Positions 13,990-22,567 of a stretch of DNA of 64,000 nt are shown in pieces (within the stretch, counting starts at the first letter, position 1; the number at the start of each line of letters is the position of its first letter). Under the pieces are notes generated by a model, which saw only the letters and a list, made by a program, of their open reading frames with translations, was not told the DNA's origin and did not search any database. The stretch comes from Ardenticatenaceae bacterium. Lineage in GTDB: Bacteria > Chloroflexota > Anaerolineae > Promineifilales > Promineifilaceae. The position numbers and the translations under genes are program-made. Location of the stretch: the NCBI GenBank assembly GCA_020634395.1, contig JACKBU010000010.1, positions 1 to 64,000 on the forward strand, given 5' to 3'.

Positions 13990-14907
13990 TCAAAACTCCC
14001 GGTCCGGATAATACACCCAGCGCCGTGACCAGGTAAACAAGGCCACGACCACCACCATCACCAGTACAAAGAAAAACCAGGCCACGCTGGCCGCATACCC
14101 CAAATCCCACTGATCAAACATCCAATAGGTGATGTAATCGTCGAACGGTGCACCGCCGCCCCGGAACGAATTACCCCGATCCAGCAAAATCACTCCGCCA
14201 AAGACGGCAATCAGATTGATGATGAGCGAGAAAAAGATGGCCGGAGTAATCACCGGCAGGGTAATGCGGAAAAACTTCACCAGCGGCCCGGCCCCATCCA
14301 CCCGCGCCGCCTCATGGATTTCGGAGGAGATGCTTTGCATCGCGCCCAACATGATCAACATCCCCGGCCCAATGGCCCACAACGAACTGATGCCAAATAA
14401 AAACGACATAGCCGCATCAGAATAAACGTCATTGAAGCCCGAGAGGCCGAGAGCGGGCAAAATAAAACGATTCAGCCAGCCGGTGGCCGGGTCCATAAAG
14501 CCATACCACATAAAAGCAATCGCCACGCCGGGTATGATGCTGGGCAGGAAAAAGAGGGTGCGTACCGGCGTGGGCGCTTTCAGGCGCGGGCTGGCCAGCA
14601 GCGCCGCCAGCAAAATAGAAGCCATAAGCTGAAGGGGCACGGTGCGGATGGCCCGGTTGATGGTGGCGACAACCAGATACCCCATCGCATCATCTTGCAG
14701 CAGCCGGGCGTAGTTTTCCAGGCCGATAAAACTCGTTTTTCCCGGATCGAGCATGTAGAAATCGGTGAAGGATAGGCCCAGCGACGCCAAAATGGGCAGC
14801 AGCTTAAACAGCACAAAACCGATCAGCCATGGCGAAATGAGCAGCAGGCCCACAGTTTTCTGATAGCGCCGCTGTGATCGCTGCGGGCGCTTTTTAGTCG
14901 TTTGCAA
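13990..14907 (-). CDS. CUT1 sugar ABC permease, MalF type
   Basis: Partner of the MalG-type permease that follows after 6 bases. 305 residues with about six membrane helices and the EAA loop EIHEAARVDGAGPLVKF (about 215-231). The start is TTG at 14907, preceded by GGAGACC at five bases; the first residues are basic (MQTTKKRPQRSQRRYQ), as expected for an inside-positive N terminus. An inverted repeat TAGTCTGGTAGACTA (14956-14970) lies upstream and may bind a regulator. The binding protein normally encoded first in such operons is missing. Substrate unknown. Confidence 0.9.
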   Translation of the reverse strand: MQTTKKRPQRSQRRYQKTVGLLLISPWLIGFVLFKLLPILASLGLSFTDFYMLDPGKTSFIGLENYARLLQDDAMGYLVVATINRAIRTVPLQLMASILLAALLASPRLKAPTPVRTLFFLPSIIPGVAIAFMWYGFMDPATGWLNRFILPALGLSGFNDVYSDAAMSFLFGISSLWAIGPGMLIMLGAMQSISSEIHEAARVDGAGPLVKFFRITLPVITPAIFFSLIINLIAVFGGVILLDRGNSFRGGGAPFDDYITYWMFDQWDLGYAASVAWFFFVLVMVVVVALFTWSRRWVYYPDREF

Positions 14908-14955
14908 GTTGGTCTCCGATGATGGCTGAATTGCCAGGTGGTCGTATGTGTAGGT

Positions 14956-14970
14956 TAGTCTGGTAGACTA
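14956..14970. promoter_or_regulatory. Inverted repeat TAGTCT-GGT-AGACTA upstream of permease pair
   Basis: Perfect 6-base arms around a 3-base centre, 49 bases upstream of the permease start and 15 bases downstream of the DUF1269 stop. Candidate operator or short hairpin; no second copy was noticed. Confidence 0.35.
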
Positions 14971-14984
14971 CTACAAAACAAAAC

Positions 14985-15548
14985 CTAACTATCTAGCGCA
15001 CGCTGCAGGCGGTCGCGCACGTCTGTATCCAGCGTCGTTTCGATGATGTGCCCCTGGAATTTGCCGAAAACGTCCCGCACCACGCCGGCTTGTTTGGCAT
15101 AACCCAGGATAAACAACGCCGTGTGGCCCTGTTCCAGATCGTTGGCAATGGATTGAATTGTGCCTGAGTCGATGCCCAGATCCATGCGCTTGCCAATGAA
15201 CCGCCCCACAACGGCGCCGCCGGCCAGTCCTAGAATCGGCCCGCCAACCGCCAGTCCGACCAGAGCGCCGAAAACCGCTCCTTTGCCCATCGCTGTTGAC
15301 TTCTCATTGTGGAATTTTTCATCGACCACATACTGGCCGTCGGCATCCTTGGTGACAAAGACAGCGTCCTTTAAGTCGACCAGCTTCTTTTTATCCAACT
15401 CCACCAGGGCCTCGTACATGCCCTGTGCCTGCGAGGGGTCGGCAAACGTCACCACAATCAACTGGCTGGCCTTTTCCTGATTGATGCTGGCGCCGGGCGA
15501 TGAACCGCCTGAGCCTCGTACAGCCTGGTTTGATAAATCACTTGGCAT
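14985..15548 (-). CDS. DUF1269 membrane-associated protein
   Basis: A 187-residue protein matching the DUF1269 pattern: an N-terminal alpha/beta region (QLIVVTFADPSQAQGMYEAL, VDLKDAVFVTKDADG) then a Gly/Ala-rich hydrophobic hairpin (GAVFGALVGLAVGGPILGLA, GGAVVGRFIG) and a C-terminal alpha/beta region (TALFILGY, GHIIETTLDTD). The role of the family is unknown; members are often linked to general stress and bind membranes. The ATG at 15548 was chosen because AAGGAG lies just upstream, while the longer open frame to 15737 has atypical Gly/Ser/Arg-rich content. It stands alone between the permeases and the GH94 gene. Confidence 0.85.
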   Translation of the reverse strand: MPSDLSNQAVRGSGGSSPGASINQEKASQLIVVTFADPSQAQGMYEALVELDKKKLVDLKDAVFVTKDADGQYVVDEKFHNEKSTAMGKGAVFGALVGLAVGGPILGLAGGAVVGRFIGKRMDLGIDSGTIQSIANDLEQGHTALFILGYAKQAGVVRDVFGKFQGHIIETTLDTDVRDRLQRALDS

Positions 15549-15628
15549 GTCATTTCTCCTTTCTAAGTACAAACTATGTCTAGGGCAAGTAAACGGCCGT
15601 CTCCCCAAACCGTGCCCCGCGTGAAAAC

Positions 15629-18022
15629 TTAACCCAGCACCACTTCCACCCGGTTGTGGCCCTGAAGACGTTCCGCCGGCACCAGATTGCCGTCCAGCCG
15701 CTCCCCATTCAGCGTCAGCGACTGCACGCCGCGGCAAACGCCGTACGGGTTCTTTACCTCAACCTCGATCGTCCGGCCGCGGAAGCGGCGCGTGGCGCTG
15801 AAGCCCGGCCAATCGTGGGGGATACATGGATCAATACGCAGCCCATCCACCTCCGGCCGCAGCCCCAGGATGTATTGGGTGGCGCTGTAATAGGCCCAGG
15901 CGGCTGCGCCAGTCAGCCAGGCAGTGCGCGTATTGCCGGGGCGCGGCGAATAGATCGAGTAAGTCGTCTGACCCTGTACATACGGCTCCATTTCCCGAAT
16001 CTCGGCGCAGTCGTTGTAGGCGGCCGGCATGGCAGCGCGGTAATATTCATAAGCCAGATCGCCATGACCCAGCATACACTCGGCCATCACCCCCCAGCCC
16101 TGCGTGTGGTTGAAGATGCCCGCATTCTCCTTAATGCCCGGATTAAAAACCACGGCGCGCATCACCTCGATAGAGGTTTTGACCAGCGGCGGGGCGCACA
16201 ACATCAGACCAAAAGGCGTTGCCAGCTTCTCGTTAACGGTCTGCATGCACTTTTCGGCCTGCTCCGGCGTGGCCGCGCCGCTGATGACGGCCCAGACCTG
16301 CGTGTTCAGGTAGACCTGCCCTTCTTCGTACTCCTTCGTGCCGTAGACCGTGCCATCTTCGGTGATGGCCCAGATGAACCAGTCGCCATCCCAGGTGTTG
16401 GCCTGGATGTCGGCGTCGAGACGCTCGCGGTGAGCCAGCGCCCAGGCCGCTTCTTCCGGCTGCCCCAGCCGCTCGGCGATTTCGGCGTAGACAGTGAGGC
16501 CCAGGCGCAGTTGGAAGGCGACGAAGAGGCTTTCGCCATAGTAGCCCAGGCGCAGGCAATCATTCCAGTCGGCGGAGAGGCCGCAGGGGAGGTTGTTACG
16601 GCCGTTCCGCTCTAAATTAAACTCCAGCGCCCGCCGCAAATGGCCGAACACCGTGGCCTCGCCGGTGTCGGCGTAGGGCAGCACCTTGTTATAGAAGTCA
16701 AAGTCGCCCGTTTCGGCCACAAAGGCGGGCACGGCGTTGAAAAACCAGAGGCAGTCGTCGGAGCGGTACTCCTCGTCGGGCGGAGGGGATTCGTGGCCGG
16801 GGCGATGCTCGAAGGGTTTGATAACCGGAATCGCCCCGCCGTTCGCCAGTTGGCCGGTCAGCAGCAGTTCCAGGCGCGCCCGCGCCTCGTCGGGGATGGC
16901 CGCGGCCACACCCAAAATATCCTGTACCGAGTCGCGGAAGCCCAGGCCGTCGCGCTCGCCGTTGTAGACCAGGCTGGCCGCCCGCGACCAGGCGAACGTG
17001 ATGAGGCAGTTGTAGAGGCCCCAGACGTTGATGGTGTGGTTGAGCGCCTCATCGGGCGTTTGCACGGTCAGGCTGCCCAGTTTGGCATGCCAGTTGTCTT
17101 TCAGCTTATCTAACTCGGCCGCAGCCCGCTCCAGCGAGCCAAATTCGGCCACGGCCCGCTGTCCGGCGCGGCGCGCATCGCCAATGCCCAGCATGACCAG
17201 CAGCTCACGGCTTTCGCCCGGCTGCAAGGTGAGATCGCTTTGCAGTGCGCCGCAAGCGTTGTCGCCGTAGGCGTGGCTGTTGGTGCATTGGCCTTGTTCG
17301 ACCACCAGCGGGTTGTGATACCCTCCATACAATCCCAAAAAGGCTTCCCGGCTGGTGTCGTAGCCCGCCAACGGCGCACCAACCAGGGCCAGCCAGCTTT
17401 GCATCACGTCGTCGTCGGCCTGGGCGCTGCCCGGCTCCGGCGTCAGGTTATCGTGGATGGCGATGCGCAGCAGCCCATCGGCCATTTCCCCCTTGACGAT
17501 GAACAGCGAGTACTGCAAATTGACCTGATCCTGCTGCGTGTTCCACTGGTTGGTGAATTCGCAGTAGGTGAAGGCAGATAGGTGGCGCGGCCGGTCGCTT
17601 TCGTTGGTCACTTTGAGCCGCCAGTATTCAAACGTCTGGCCGAGCGGCACGAAGTAGGTGGCCTCGCTGTGGATGCCGGCGTAACGGGCGCTGATGGTGG
17701 TGTAGGCCGTGCCGTGGCGGCAGGTCGATTCGTACTGCTCCAGCGGCTTGCCCACCGGCTGCCAGGAAGCCGACCAGTAGTCGCCGCTGTCGTTGTCGCG
17801 CAGGTAAAAGTAGCGGCCAGGCTGATCCATCGGCACGCTGTTGAAGCGCAGACGCAGAAAACGGCCGCGCGCCCCCGATTTGTAAAACCCATACCCCCCG
17901 GCGTTGTTGGTAATCACCGCGCCGTACTCAGTGGAACCCAGGTAATTGCTCCACGATTGGGGCGTATCCGGCCGGGTAATAACGTATTCTTTGGCGTTGT
18001 CATCGAAGTAACCGTACTGCAT
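15629..18022 (-). CDS. GH94 phosphorylase (N,N'-diacetylchitobiose or cellobiose phosphorylase)
   Basis: Cleaves a beta-1,4-linked disaccharide with phosphate, giving an alpha-sugar 1-phosphate and a free sugar in the cytoplasm. The 797-residue protein begins MQYGYFDDNAKEYVITRPDT, the classic GH94 start. It has the beta-sandwich N-domain (about 1-290), a helical barrel with GFRDSVQDILG (361-371) and ADWNDCL (484-490, containing the general acid), and the C-terminal cap. From memory, YLRDNDSGDYWSASWQPVGK resembles chitobiose phosphorylases more than cellobiose ones. The ATG at 18022 follows AAAGGA; an upstream TTG was rejected. It ends the leftward sugar cluster containing GH18 and the BadF-type kinase. 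Family firm, chitobiose specificity inferred. Confidence 0.92.
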   Translation of the reverse strand: MQYGYFDDNAKEYVITRPDTPQSWSNYLGSTEYGAVITNNAGGYGFYKSGARGRFLRLRFNSVPMDQPGRYFYLRDNDSGDYWSASWQPVGKPLEQYESTCRHGTAYTTISARYAGIHSEATYFVPLGQTFEYWRLKVTNESDRPRHLSAFTYCEFTNQWNTQQDQVNLQYSLFIVKGEMADGLLRIAIHDNLTPEPGSAQADDDVMQSWLALVGAPLAGYDTSREAFLGLYGGYHNPLVVEQGQCTNSHAYGDNACGALQSDLTLQPGESRELLVMLGIGDARRAGQRAVAEFGSLERAAAELDKLKDNWHAKLGSLTVQTPDEALNHTINVWGLYNCLITFAWSRAASLVYNGERDGLGFRDSVQDILGVAAAIPDEARARLELLLTGQLANGGAIPVIKPFEHRPGHESPPPDEEYRSDDCLWFFNAVPAFVAETGDFDFYNKVLPYADTGEATVFGHLRRALEFNLERNGRNNLPCGLSADWNDCLRLGYYGESLFVAFQLRLGLTVYAEIAERLGQPEEAAWALAHRERLDADIQANTWDGDWFIWAITEDGTVYGTKEYEEGQVYLNTQVWAVISGAATPEQAEKCMQTVNEKLATPFGLMLCAPPLVKTSIEVMRAVVFNPGIKENAGIFNHTQGWGVMAECMLGHGDLAYEYYRAAMPAAYNDCAEIREMEPYVQGQTTYSIYSPRPGNTRTAWLTGAAAWAYYSATQYILGLRPEVDGLRIDPCIPHDWPGFSATRRFRGRTIEVEVKNPYGVCRGVQSLTLNGERLDGNLVPAERLQGHNRVEVVLG

Positions 18023-18038
18023 GGGAATCCTTTCTAAC

Positions 18039-18081
18039 AATTAACGGTTAACAGTGAACGGGTAACTGTTAGCCGTTGATT
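18039..18081. repeat. Dispersed palindromic element, AACGGTTAACAG type, copy 1
   Basis: Arms AATTAACGGTTAACAG (18039-18054) and CTGTTAGCCGTTGATT (18066-18081) pair with two mismatches. It is followed by further TGATTGTT units up to the GH18 stop. A second copy with the same arms lies at 29749-29784. Confidence 0.85.
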
Positions 18082-18083
18082 GT

Positions 18084-19103
18084 TTACTGTTGATTGTTCA
18101 TTGTTTGTTCGTGTATCGCCTTTAGCAGCGAGAGGTCGCCCAGGGCATCATGGTCCAGCGTCCAGAACATGACGCCGCCAGCGCGTTCCTGGGCGATTTT
18201 GGTTTTGGTCTGGATGGTGTGGATGCCGTTGTAGGTGTTGGTGGCTCCGTTCCACTCGATGGTGTCCTGGTAGGCAGCCTGCGGGTCGGCCTCCACGATT
18301 TTGCGGTAGGGCGCTTCGCCCGGACGCGAGTAAAAGGGCAGGCCCATGACGATCTTTTCCGGCGGCAGGCCGCGCCCCAGCCAATAGTCCAGGGCGTCGT
18401 TGAACTGCTGCATGGTGCCGTGTTCCGGACCATCGTAGGCCATGACGTTGATAAAATCGAAGTGGGGGAACGTTTCCGACAGCACGCCTTCTGCGGTGGG
18501 GCCGTAGGTGACAACGGCCGTTGTCAGCAACTTATCCGGCATCGCATCCCGCAGTTCGCCAATCAGGGCCACAAAATTCTGGGCCGAAGGGCCGGGATCA
18601 GGATATTCCCAGTCGATGTCCGCCCCATCCAGGTTGTATTCGGCCACAAAATCGGCCAGATTTTGCACGAAGGCGGCACGGCTGGCCGCGTCGGCGGCCA
18701 TGGTCTCGAACTGCTCGTCCCAGCCCCAGCCGCCCACGGAAATGAGCACCTGTACGCCGGCGGCATGGGCGTCGGCGACGATTTTCTTTAGCTTCCAGCC
18801 ATTGGTCAGCGGGGCAAAGGTGCCATCGGCGTTGGGGATGAGAAAAGCGTAGTTGATGTGGGTCAGGCGCTCGTAGGGAATCACTTCGGGCACAATGCCG
18901 CCGGTGACGTAGGCGAGCACACGAAAATCGGAGTGTGATTGGGTCATAGGTGTTTCCGTAGGAGGAAGTGCTGTGGCGGGCATGGAAACGGCCGTAACCG
19001 AGGGCTCTTCGGTCGGCGTTGCCTGTTCGTCTGCAGCAGTGCCACAGGCCACCAGCCAACCAGCCAGTAAAAAAAACAGGAAAAGCTGCGGATAACGTTT
19101 CAT
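18084..19103 (-). CDS. GH18 chitinase-like lipoprotein
   Basis: Extracellular glycosidase cutting beta-1,4 GlcNAc linkages. 339 residues: lipoprotein signal with LVAC (Cys20), a Thr/Pro/Glu-rich spacer (about 24-55), then a GH18 barrel. The catalytic motif is LDGADIDWEYP (158-168) with the acid Glu166; also VLISVGGWGW (119-128) and a late MFWTLDHD. The longer frame to 19286 runs through the kinase gene and was rejected; ATG 19103 starts a good signal peptide 17 bases after the kinase stop. Placed between a sugar kinase and a GH94 phosphorylase. Could be a chitinase or an endo-beta-N-acetylglucosaminidase; the sequence does not settle this. Confidence 0.9.
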   Translation of the reverse strand: MKRYPQLFLFFLLAGWLVACGTAADEQATPTEEPSVTAVSMPATALPPTETPMTQSHSDFRVLAYVTGGIVPEVIPYERLTHINYAFLIPNADGTFAPLTNGWKLKKIVADAHAAGVQVLISVGGWGWDEQFETMAADAASRAAFVQNLADFVAEYNLDGADIDWEYPDPGPSAQNFVALIGELRDAMPDKLLTTAVVTYGPTAEGVLSETFPHFDFINVMAYDGPEHGTMQQFNDALDYWLGRGLPPEKIVMGLPFYSRPGEAPYRKIVEADPQAAYQDTIEWNGATNTYNGIHTIQTKTKIAQERAGGVMFWTLDHDALGDLSLLKAIHEQTMNNQQ

Positions 19104-19120
19104 CGGATCATTCCGCAGCG

Positions 19121-20101
19121 CTAAACGGCCAGAGCCTGTTTCAGTGTGGCCGCCAGCTCGCGCCGAATTTCCGGCGTGGCTGTCAGATCCACCTGGGTCA
19201 TCGCCAGCACAACTGCGCCGACGACGGGCGGCGCATCCAGATGCACCAGCCGCGCCCGCGGCGCAAACGCCTGGATGGTTTCCCACATCGGCTCGATCAA
19301 CAAGGGGCCGCCATCAAACATGCTGCCCGCCAGCACAACGTCAAAGTCACAATCGGCAAAATCTAACTGCCGAATGACCGCCTTAGCCATTTCGGCCAGT
19401 TCAACGCCGGCCCAACGAATGAGGTCGCGCGCAACTTGGTCGCCCTGCCGGGCCACTTCAAAAATGCGAGGGGCCAGGTAAGCGCCCACGTTGTAATAAC
19501 CTTTGGTATACCCTTCAATCAGATCACCCAGATCTTTAGCTCCAACTGCGTCGATAAAGACCGTGGAAAGCTGGGTGTGTGGGCCGCGTCTGGTCCACTC
19601 GAAAGTCACCAACTGCATGGCGCGCCAGACCAGTTCGGCCGCGCCGGCAAATTCGCCCATATGGTAGCCGTAGCCGGTCACTCGGCCTTCGCGATGCGTC
19701 TCGGGATCCCAGCCGCGGCAGTTGCAGCCGGTACCAGAGACCAGGGCCACACCGCGGCTGGCTCCGGCTCCGGCAAACAGGCCCGCCATGGCGTCGTTGA
19801 CCATGCCAATAGGACAGGTCAGGCCGAGGCGGGCAATGATGCCGGTCATTTGCGGCTCGTCGGACGGCCAATCGTAACCGGCGATGCCGAAGCCGGCCCC
19901 GGCCAGGGCGCTGATCGGCAGCTGGCTCTGGGCGATGACTTGCGCCAGTCCTTCTTCGATGGCGCGGGACATGCCATCGTAGCCTACGCTCTGGTAGTTA
20001 CCTGCTCCTGACCGGCTGAAGGCCAGGATACGGCCGTTTTCGTCGGCAATCACCATGTGGGTTTTGGTGCTGCCCAGGTCAGCCCCCAAAAAATAACGCA
20101 T
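19121..20101 (-). CDS. BadF/BcrA-type ATPase, probable N-acetylglucosamine kinase
   Basis: ASKHA-fold sugar kinase: phosphate-1 loop ADLGSTKTHMV (8-18, with GADLGSTKT), GNYQSVG, FGIAGYDWP, the phosphate-2 region GVALVSGTGCNCRG with GWDP, and an adenosine motif VLAGSMFDGG near the end. 326 residues, as in NAGK-like members. In context it would phosphorylate the free GlcNAc (or glucose) left by the GH94 enzyme. ATG at 20101 follows GAGGAA. It lies 29 bases after GH4 and 17 before GH18, in one operon. BadF-family enzymes also include 2-hydroxyacyl-CoA dehydratase activators, but those have a 4Fe-4S Cys pair not seen here. Confidence 0.85.
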   Translation of the reverse strand: MRYFLGADLGSTKTHMVIADENGRILAFSRSGAGNYQSVGYDGMSRAIEEGLAQVIAQSQLPISALAGAGFGIAGYDWPSDEPQMTGIIARLGLTCPIGMVNDAMAGLFAGAGASRGVALVSGTGCNCRGWDPETHREGRVTGYGYHMGEFAGAAELVWRAMQLVTFEWTRRGPHTQLSTVFIDAVGAKDLGDLIEGYTKGYYNVGAYLAPRIFEVARQGDQVARDLIRWAGVELAEMAKAVIRQLDFADCDFDVVLAGSMFDGGPLLIEPMWETIQAFAPRARLVHLDAPPVVGAVVLAMTQVDLTATPEIRRELAATLKQALAV

Positions 20102-20130
20102 AGCTGTTCCTCGTTGTGTGCGTGACGGTT

Positions 20131-21426
20131 TTAGTCCCAGAACTGCGGCAGGTACGGCCGGTGGATGGCCAGCATATCATCCAGGACGGCTTGCACTTTA
20201 TCGGCTGTTGGCCCTAATGGGTGGGTCAGCAAGGCCTCATAGGCAGCATCCCGATCCCCGTGGACGGCCGCTTCGACGGTCAGGAGTTCATACGATTTGA
20301 TCTGCGCCACAAGCCCGAACTGAGCGGGGGGTAACGGCCGTGCGGGCAGCGGCGTAATCCCGCTTTTTTGTACCAAAGCGGGCATCTCCAGCACCCAATC
20401 GGCCGGCCATTCTGGTATGGCACGGCCGTTTTTAATATTAACCACGTGCGTTTCCCCGAGATCGTTGTAATGGGCATTCAGCAGCTGCGTGGCCACCGTG
20501 GAATACCACGCGCCACCCCGCTTCATCAAATCGGCCGGCGGCTCTTGCAGGTCCGGATCGGCATACTGCGCCAGCAGCCCTTTTTCTACTTCCATCACGA
20601 CTTCAGCCCGCGAGGGCGGCCAATCCTGCTGCGCCTGCAGCTTTTTATCTGTATAGTAAAAGTACTGCAGGTAATAATTCGGGATCATTTGCAGCACCTC
20701 TATCGTCCGCAAATCCCATTCCGGTTTTTCCTGCGCCCGCAAATCGGCCAGGAAACCCTGCATCACCTGCGGCCACACATCCTCCTCATCAATTGTAAAG
20801 CCCCGATGCCAAGTCAAGTGATTCAGACCCAATGTATCTAGATGAGCCGTGTCGGGATTTATTTTTTTGCCAACGGCTGTTTCCAAACGATCCAGAATGC
20901 TCATCTTCGTAGTAATCGGCACATTGCATACACCTACAGACGGGGTTTCGGGCGCATACTGGCTCAAAGCCTGCGTCACCAGCCCAGCCGGATTCGTGAA
21001 GTTAACCAGCGTGGCGCCGGGCTTCGCCAATTCCTGCATGTCCTGGGCTATGCTCAAAATTACGGGAATGGTGCGCAGCGCTTTAGCCATCCCCCCCACT
21101 CCCGTCGTTTCCTGACCAATCAGACCATGCCGTTTGCCCAGATACTCGTCCTCGCGGCGAGCCTCCATCTGTCCCACGCGCAGCTGCGTCGTAACACAAG
21201 CCGCATCCTTTATCGCTTCACGTTGATCGGTGGAGAGGACCACTTTGAAAGGCGCGCCTTTCGCAGCTACCATGCGCTGGGCAAAACCACCCACCACCCG
21301 CAGCCGCTCTTCGTCAATATCCAGCAGCCAGAGTTCACTCAAGGGAAATTGCTCAATACGAGCCAAAAAACCGTTTACCAATTCGGGCGTATAGGTTGAT
21401 CCCCCGCCCACCACTGTTACTTTCAC
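20131..21426 (-). CDS. GH4 glycosidase (6-phospho-beta-glucosidase type, NAD+ and Mn2+ dependent)
   Basis: GH4 enzymes cleave by oxidation-elimination with NAD+. 431 residues: nucleotide-binding KVTVVGGGSTYTPELVNG at the start, then GQETTGVGGMAKALR, NFTNPAGLVTQAL, and CNVPIT with the metal-binding Cys (near 171). Pattern and length fit the 6-phospho-beta-glucosidase branch. No PTS genes are present and the cluster encodes an ABC importer. Either a kinase supplies the phosphate or this member uses free glycosides, as some GH4 branches do. The start is GTG 21426, preceded by AAGGAA at seven bases. Second half of the operon, after the permeases. Confidence 0.88.
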   Translation of the reverse strand: MKVTVVGGGSTYTPELVNGFLARIEQFPLSELWLLDIDEERLRVVGGFAQRMVAAKGAPFKVVLSTDQREAIKDAACVTTQLRVGQMEARREDEYLGKRHGLIGQETTGVGGMAKALRTIPVILSIAQDMQELAKPGATLVNFTNPAGLVTQALSQYAPETPSVGVCNVPITTKMSILDRLETAVGKKINPDTAHLDTLGLNHLTWHRGFTIDEEDVWPQVMQGFLADLRAQEKPEWDLRTIEVLQMIPNYYLQYFYYTDKKLQAQQDWPPSRAEVVMEVEKGLLAQYADPDLQEPPADLMKRGGAWYSTVATQLLNAHYNDLGETHVVNIKNGRAIPEWPADWVLEMPALVQKSGITPLPARPLPPAQFGLVAQIKSYELLTVEAAVHGDRDAAYEALLTHPLGPTADKVQAVLDDMLAIHRPYLPQFWD

Positions 21427-21451
21427 AGTTTAATTCCTTAAAACGAGCTGA

Positions 21452-21477
21452 CCACGGAAGCATCTACGCTTCCGTGG
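21452..21477. repeat. Perfect hairpin CCACGGAAGC/GCTTCCGTGG
   Basis: A perfect 10-base pair stem with a 6-base loop between the MalG and GH4 genes. No T-run follows, so it is more likely an mRNA-stabilising or processing hairpin than a terminator. It may be part of a dispersed family. Confidence 0.65.
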
Positions 21478-21493
21478 CACTAGCCGGTAATTT

Positions 21494-22552
21494 TTATTTT
21501 TCTACACCTGTGATCACAATGCCGCGCACGAAGAAACGCTGCGCCAGCACAAACAATATCAACGGAGCGATCAGGGCCATAAGTGCCCCGGCTTGTATAA
21601 GCTGAGGTTTCTGACCATAGATCCCGTTGAAGGTTTGCAGTGCTACCGAAATCGGCCAGGCGTCCCGGTTCGTCGAAAGATAAATCAGGGGTCCGAAAAA
21701 GTCATTCCAGGCATAGACAATGTGGAACACCACAATAGCCAGCAGCGCCGGATACGATTGAGGCAGCAGCACCGACCACAGCACCCGAAAACGGCTGGCG
21801 CCATCGATCATGGCGGCTTCGTCCATATCCCGCGGAATAGTCATGAAATACTGCCGCAGCAAGAACGTATCAAAGGCATTCGCAAAAAACGTGGGCACGA
21901 TTAGCGGCAGCCAGGTTCCCACCCATCCAATTTTCTGGAAAAAGGTGTAAGTAGGAATGACCGTAACAAACGCCGGTAAAAAGATTGTAGAAATCAGAAC
22001 AATAAACAAGAAATCACGCCCTGGGAAGTCGAAGCGAGAGAAACCATAGGCTACAAGGGTGCAGGATATGAGTACGCCGATGGTTGTCGCGATAGCGTAA
22101 AAAGTCGTGTTCCATAAGAGACGGGGATAGTTAATGGTGTTCCACACCTCTTTGTAGTTTGCCCAGGTAGGCGCGAACTGCCAGGGCCGATCCAGGGAAC
22201 GCCAGGCAACTGTGCAGACAAACTCGCCACGGTCGGGATCACTAGGGTCCGCGAATGTGCTTTCCTTTAGGCCCTTTTTGATGAGGATCAAAGATTTATT
22301 GGAGGTGTCACTTTCGCTTCCCGCGCAGGTATTCATGGGTACGGTAAAGGCTTCTATTTCCTTGCCGTTGTACTCATAGGTGGCTGGTTTGGCAGGCCAG
22401 ATAGGCGCACCTAGAATGGTGATTTGTTCCGGCGTCTTGAGCGATGTAAAAACCATGAAGGCAAATGGCGACAGAAACATGACCAGAAGAATGATGGTCA
22501 GGCCGGTGATGGTAACTATTGCCCATGTGGTGCGTAATTTTACAGTGTTCAT
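21494..22552 (-). CDS. CUT1 sugar ABC permease, MalG type, with large outer loop
   Basis: 352 residues. Membrane helices flank an expanded loop of about 90 residues after the first helix (about 50-140, containing YEYNGKEIEAFTVPMNTCAG and FVCTVAWRSLDRPW). That loop has two Cys residues that could form a disulphide outside the cell. The EAA loop is MDEAAMIDGASRFRVL (near 240-255). ATG 22552 follows GGAGGGAG. Lies 15 bases after its MalF partner. The expanded loop occurs at the same place in the other MalG (12916-13983), so it seems a lineage trait rather than an accident. The ATPase subunit must be encoded elsewhere. Confidence 0.92.
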   Translation of the reverse strand: MNTVKLRTTWAIVTITGLTIILLVMFLSPFAFMVFTSLKTPEQITILGAPIWPAKPATYEYNGKEIEAFTVPMNTCAGSESDTSNKSLILIKKGLKESTFADPSDPDRGEFVCTVAWRSLDRPWQFAPTWANYKEVWNTINYPRLLWNTTFYAIATTIGVLISCTLVAYGFSRFDFPGRDFLFIVLISTIFLPAFVTVIPTYTFFQKIGWVGTWLPLIVPTFFANAFDTFLLRQYFMTIPRDMDEAAMIDGASRFRVLWSVLLPQSYPALLAIVVFHIVYAWNDFFGPLIYLSTNRDAWPISVALQTFNGIYGQKPQLIQAGALMALIAPLILFVLAQRFFVRGIVITGVEK

Positions 22553-22567
22553 TTTAGTCTCCCTCCG

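Noticed and set aside
12838..14028. 396-codon frame on the + strand opposite the permease gene
   Set aside because: Gln/Asp/His-rich antisense frame; the minus strand has helices and an EAA loop.
15549..15737. N-terminal extension of the DUF1269 protein
   Set aside because: No ribosome site, low-complexity Gly/Ser/Arg sequence; a good AAGGAG stands before ATG 15548.
20131..21426. GH4 gene as evidence of a PTS
   Set aside because: No PTS component is in the window and the gene lies in an ABC-importer operon; GH4 enzymes also act on free glycosides.
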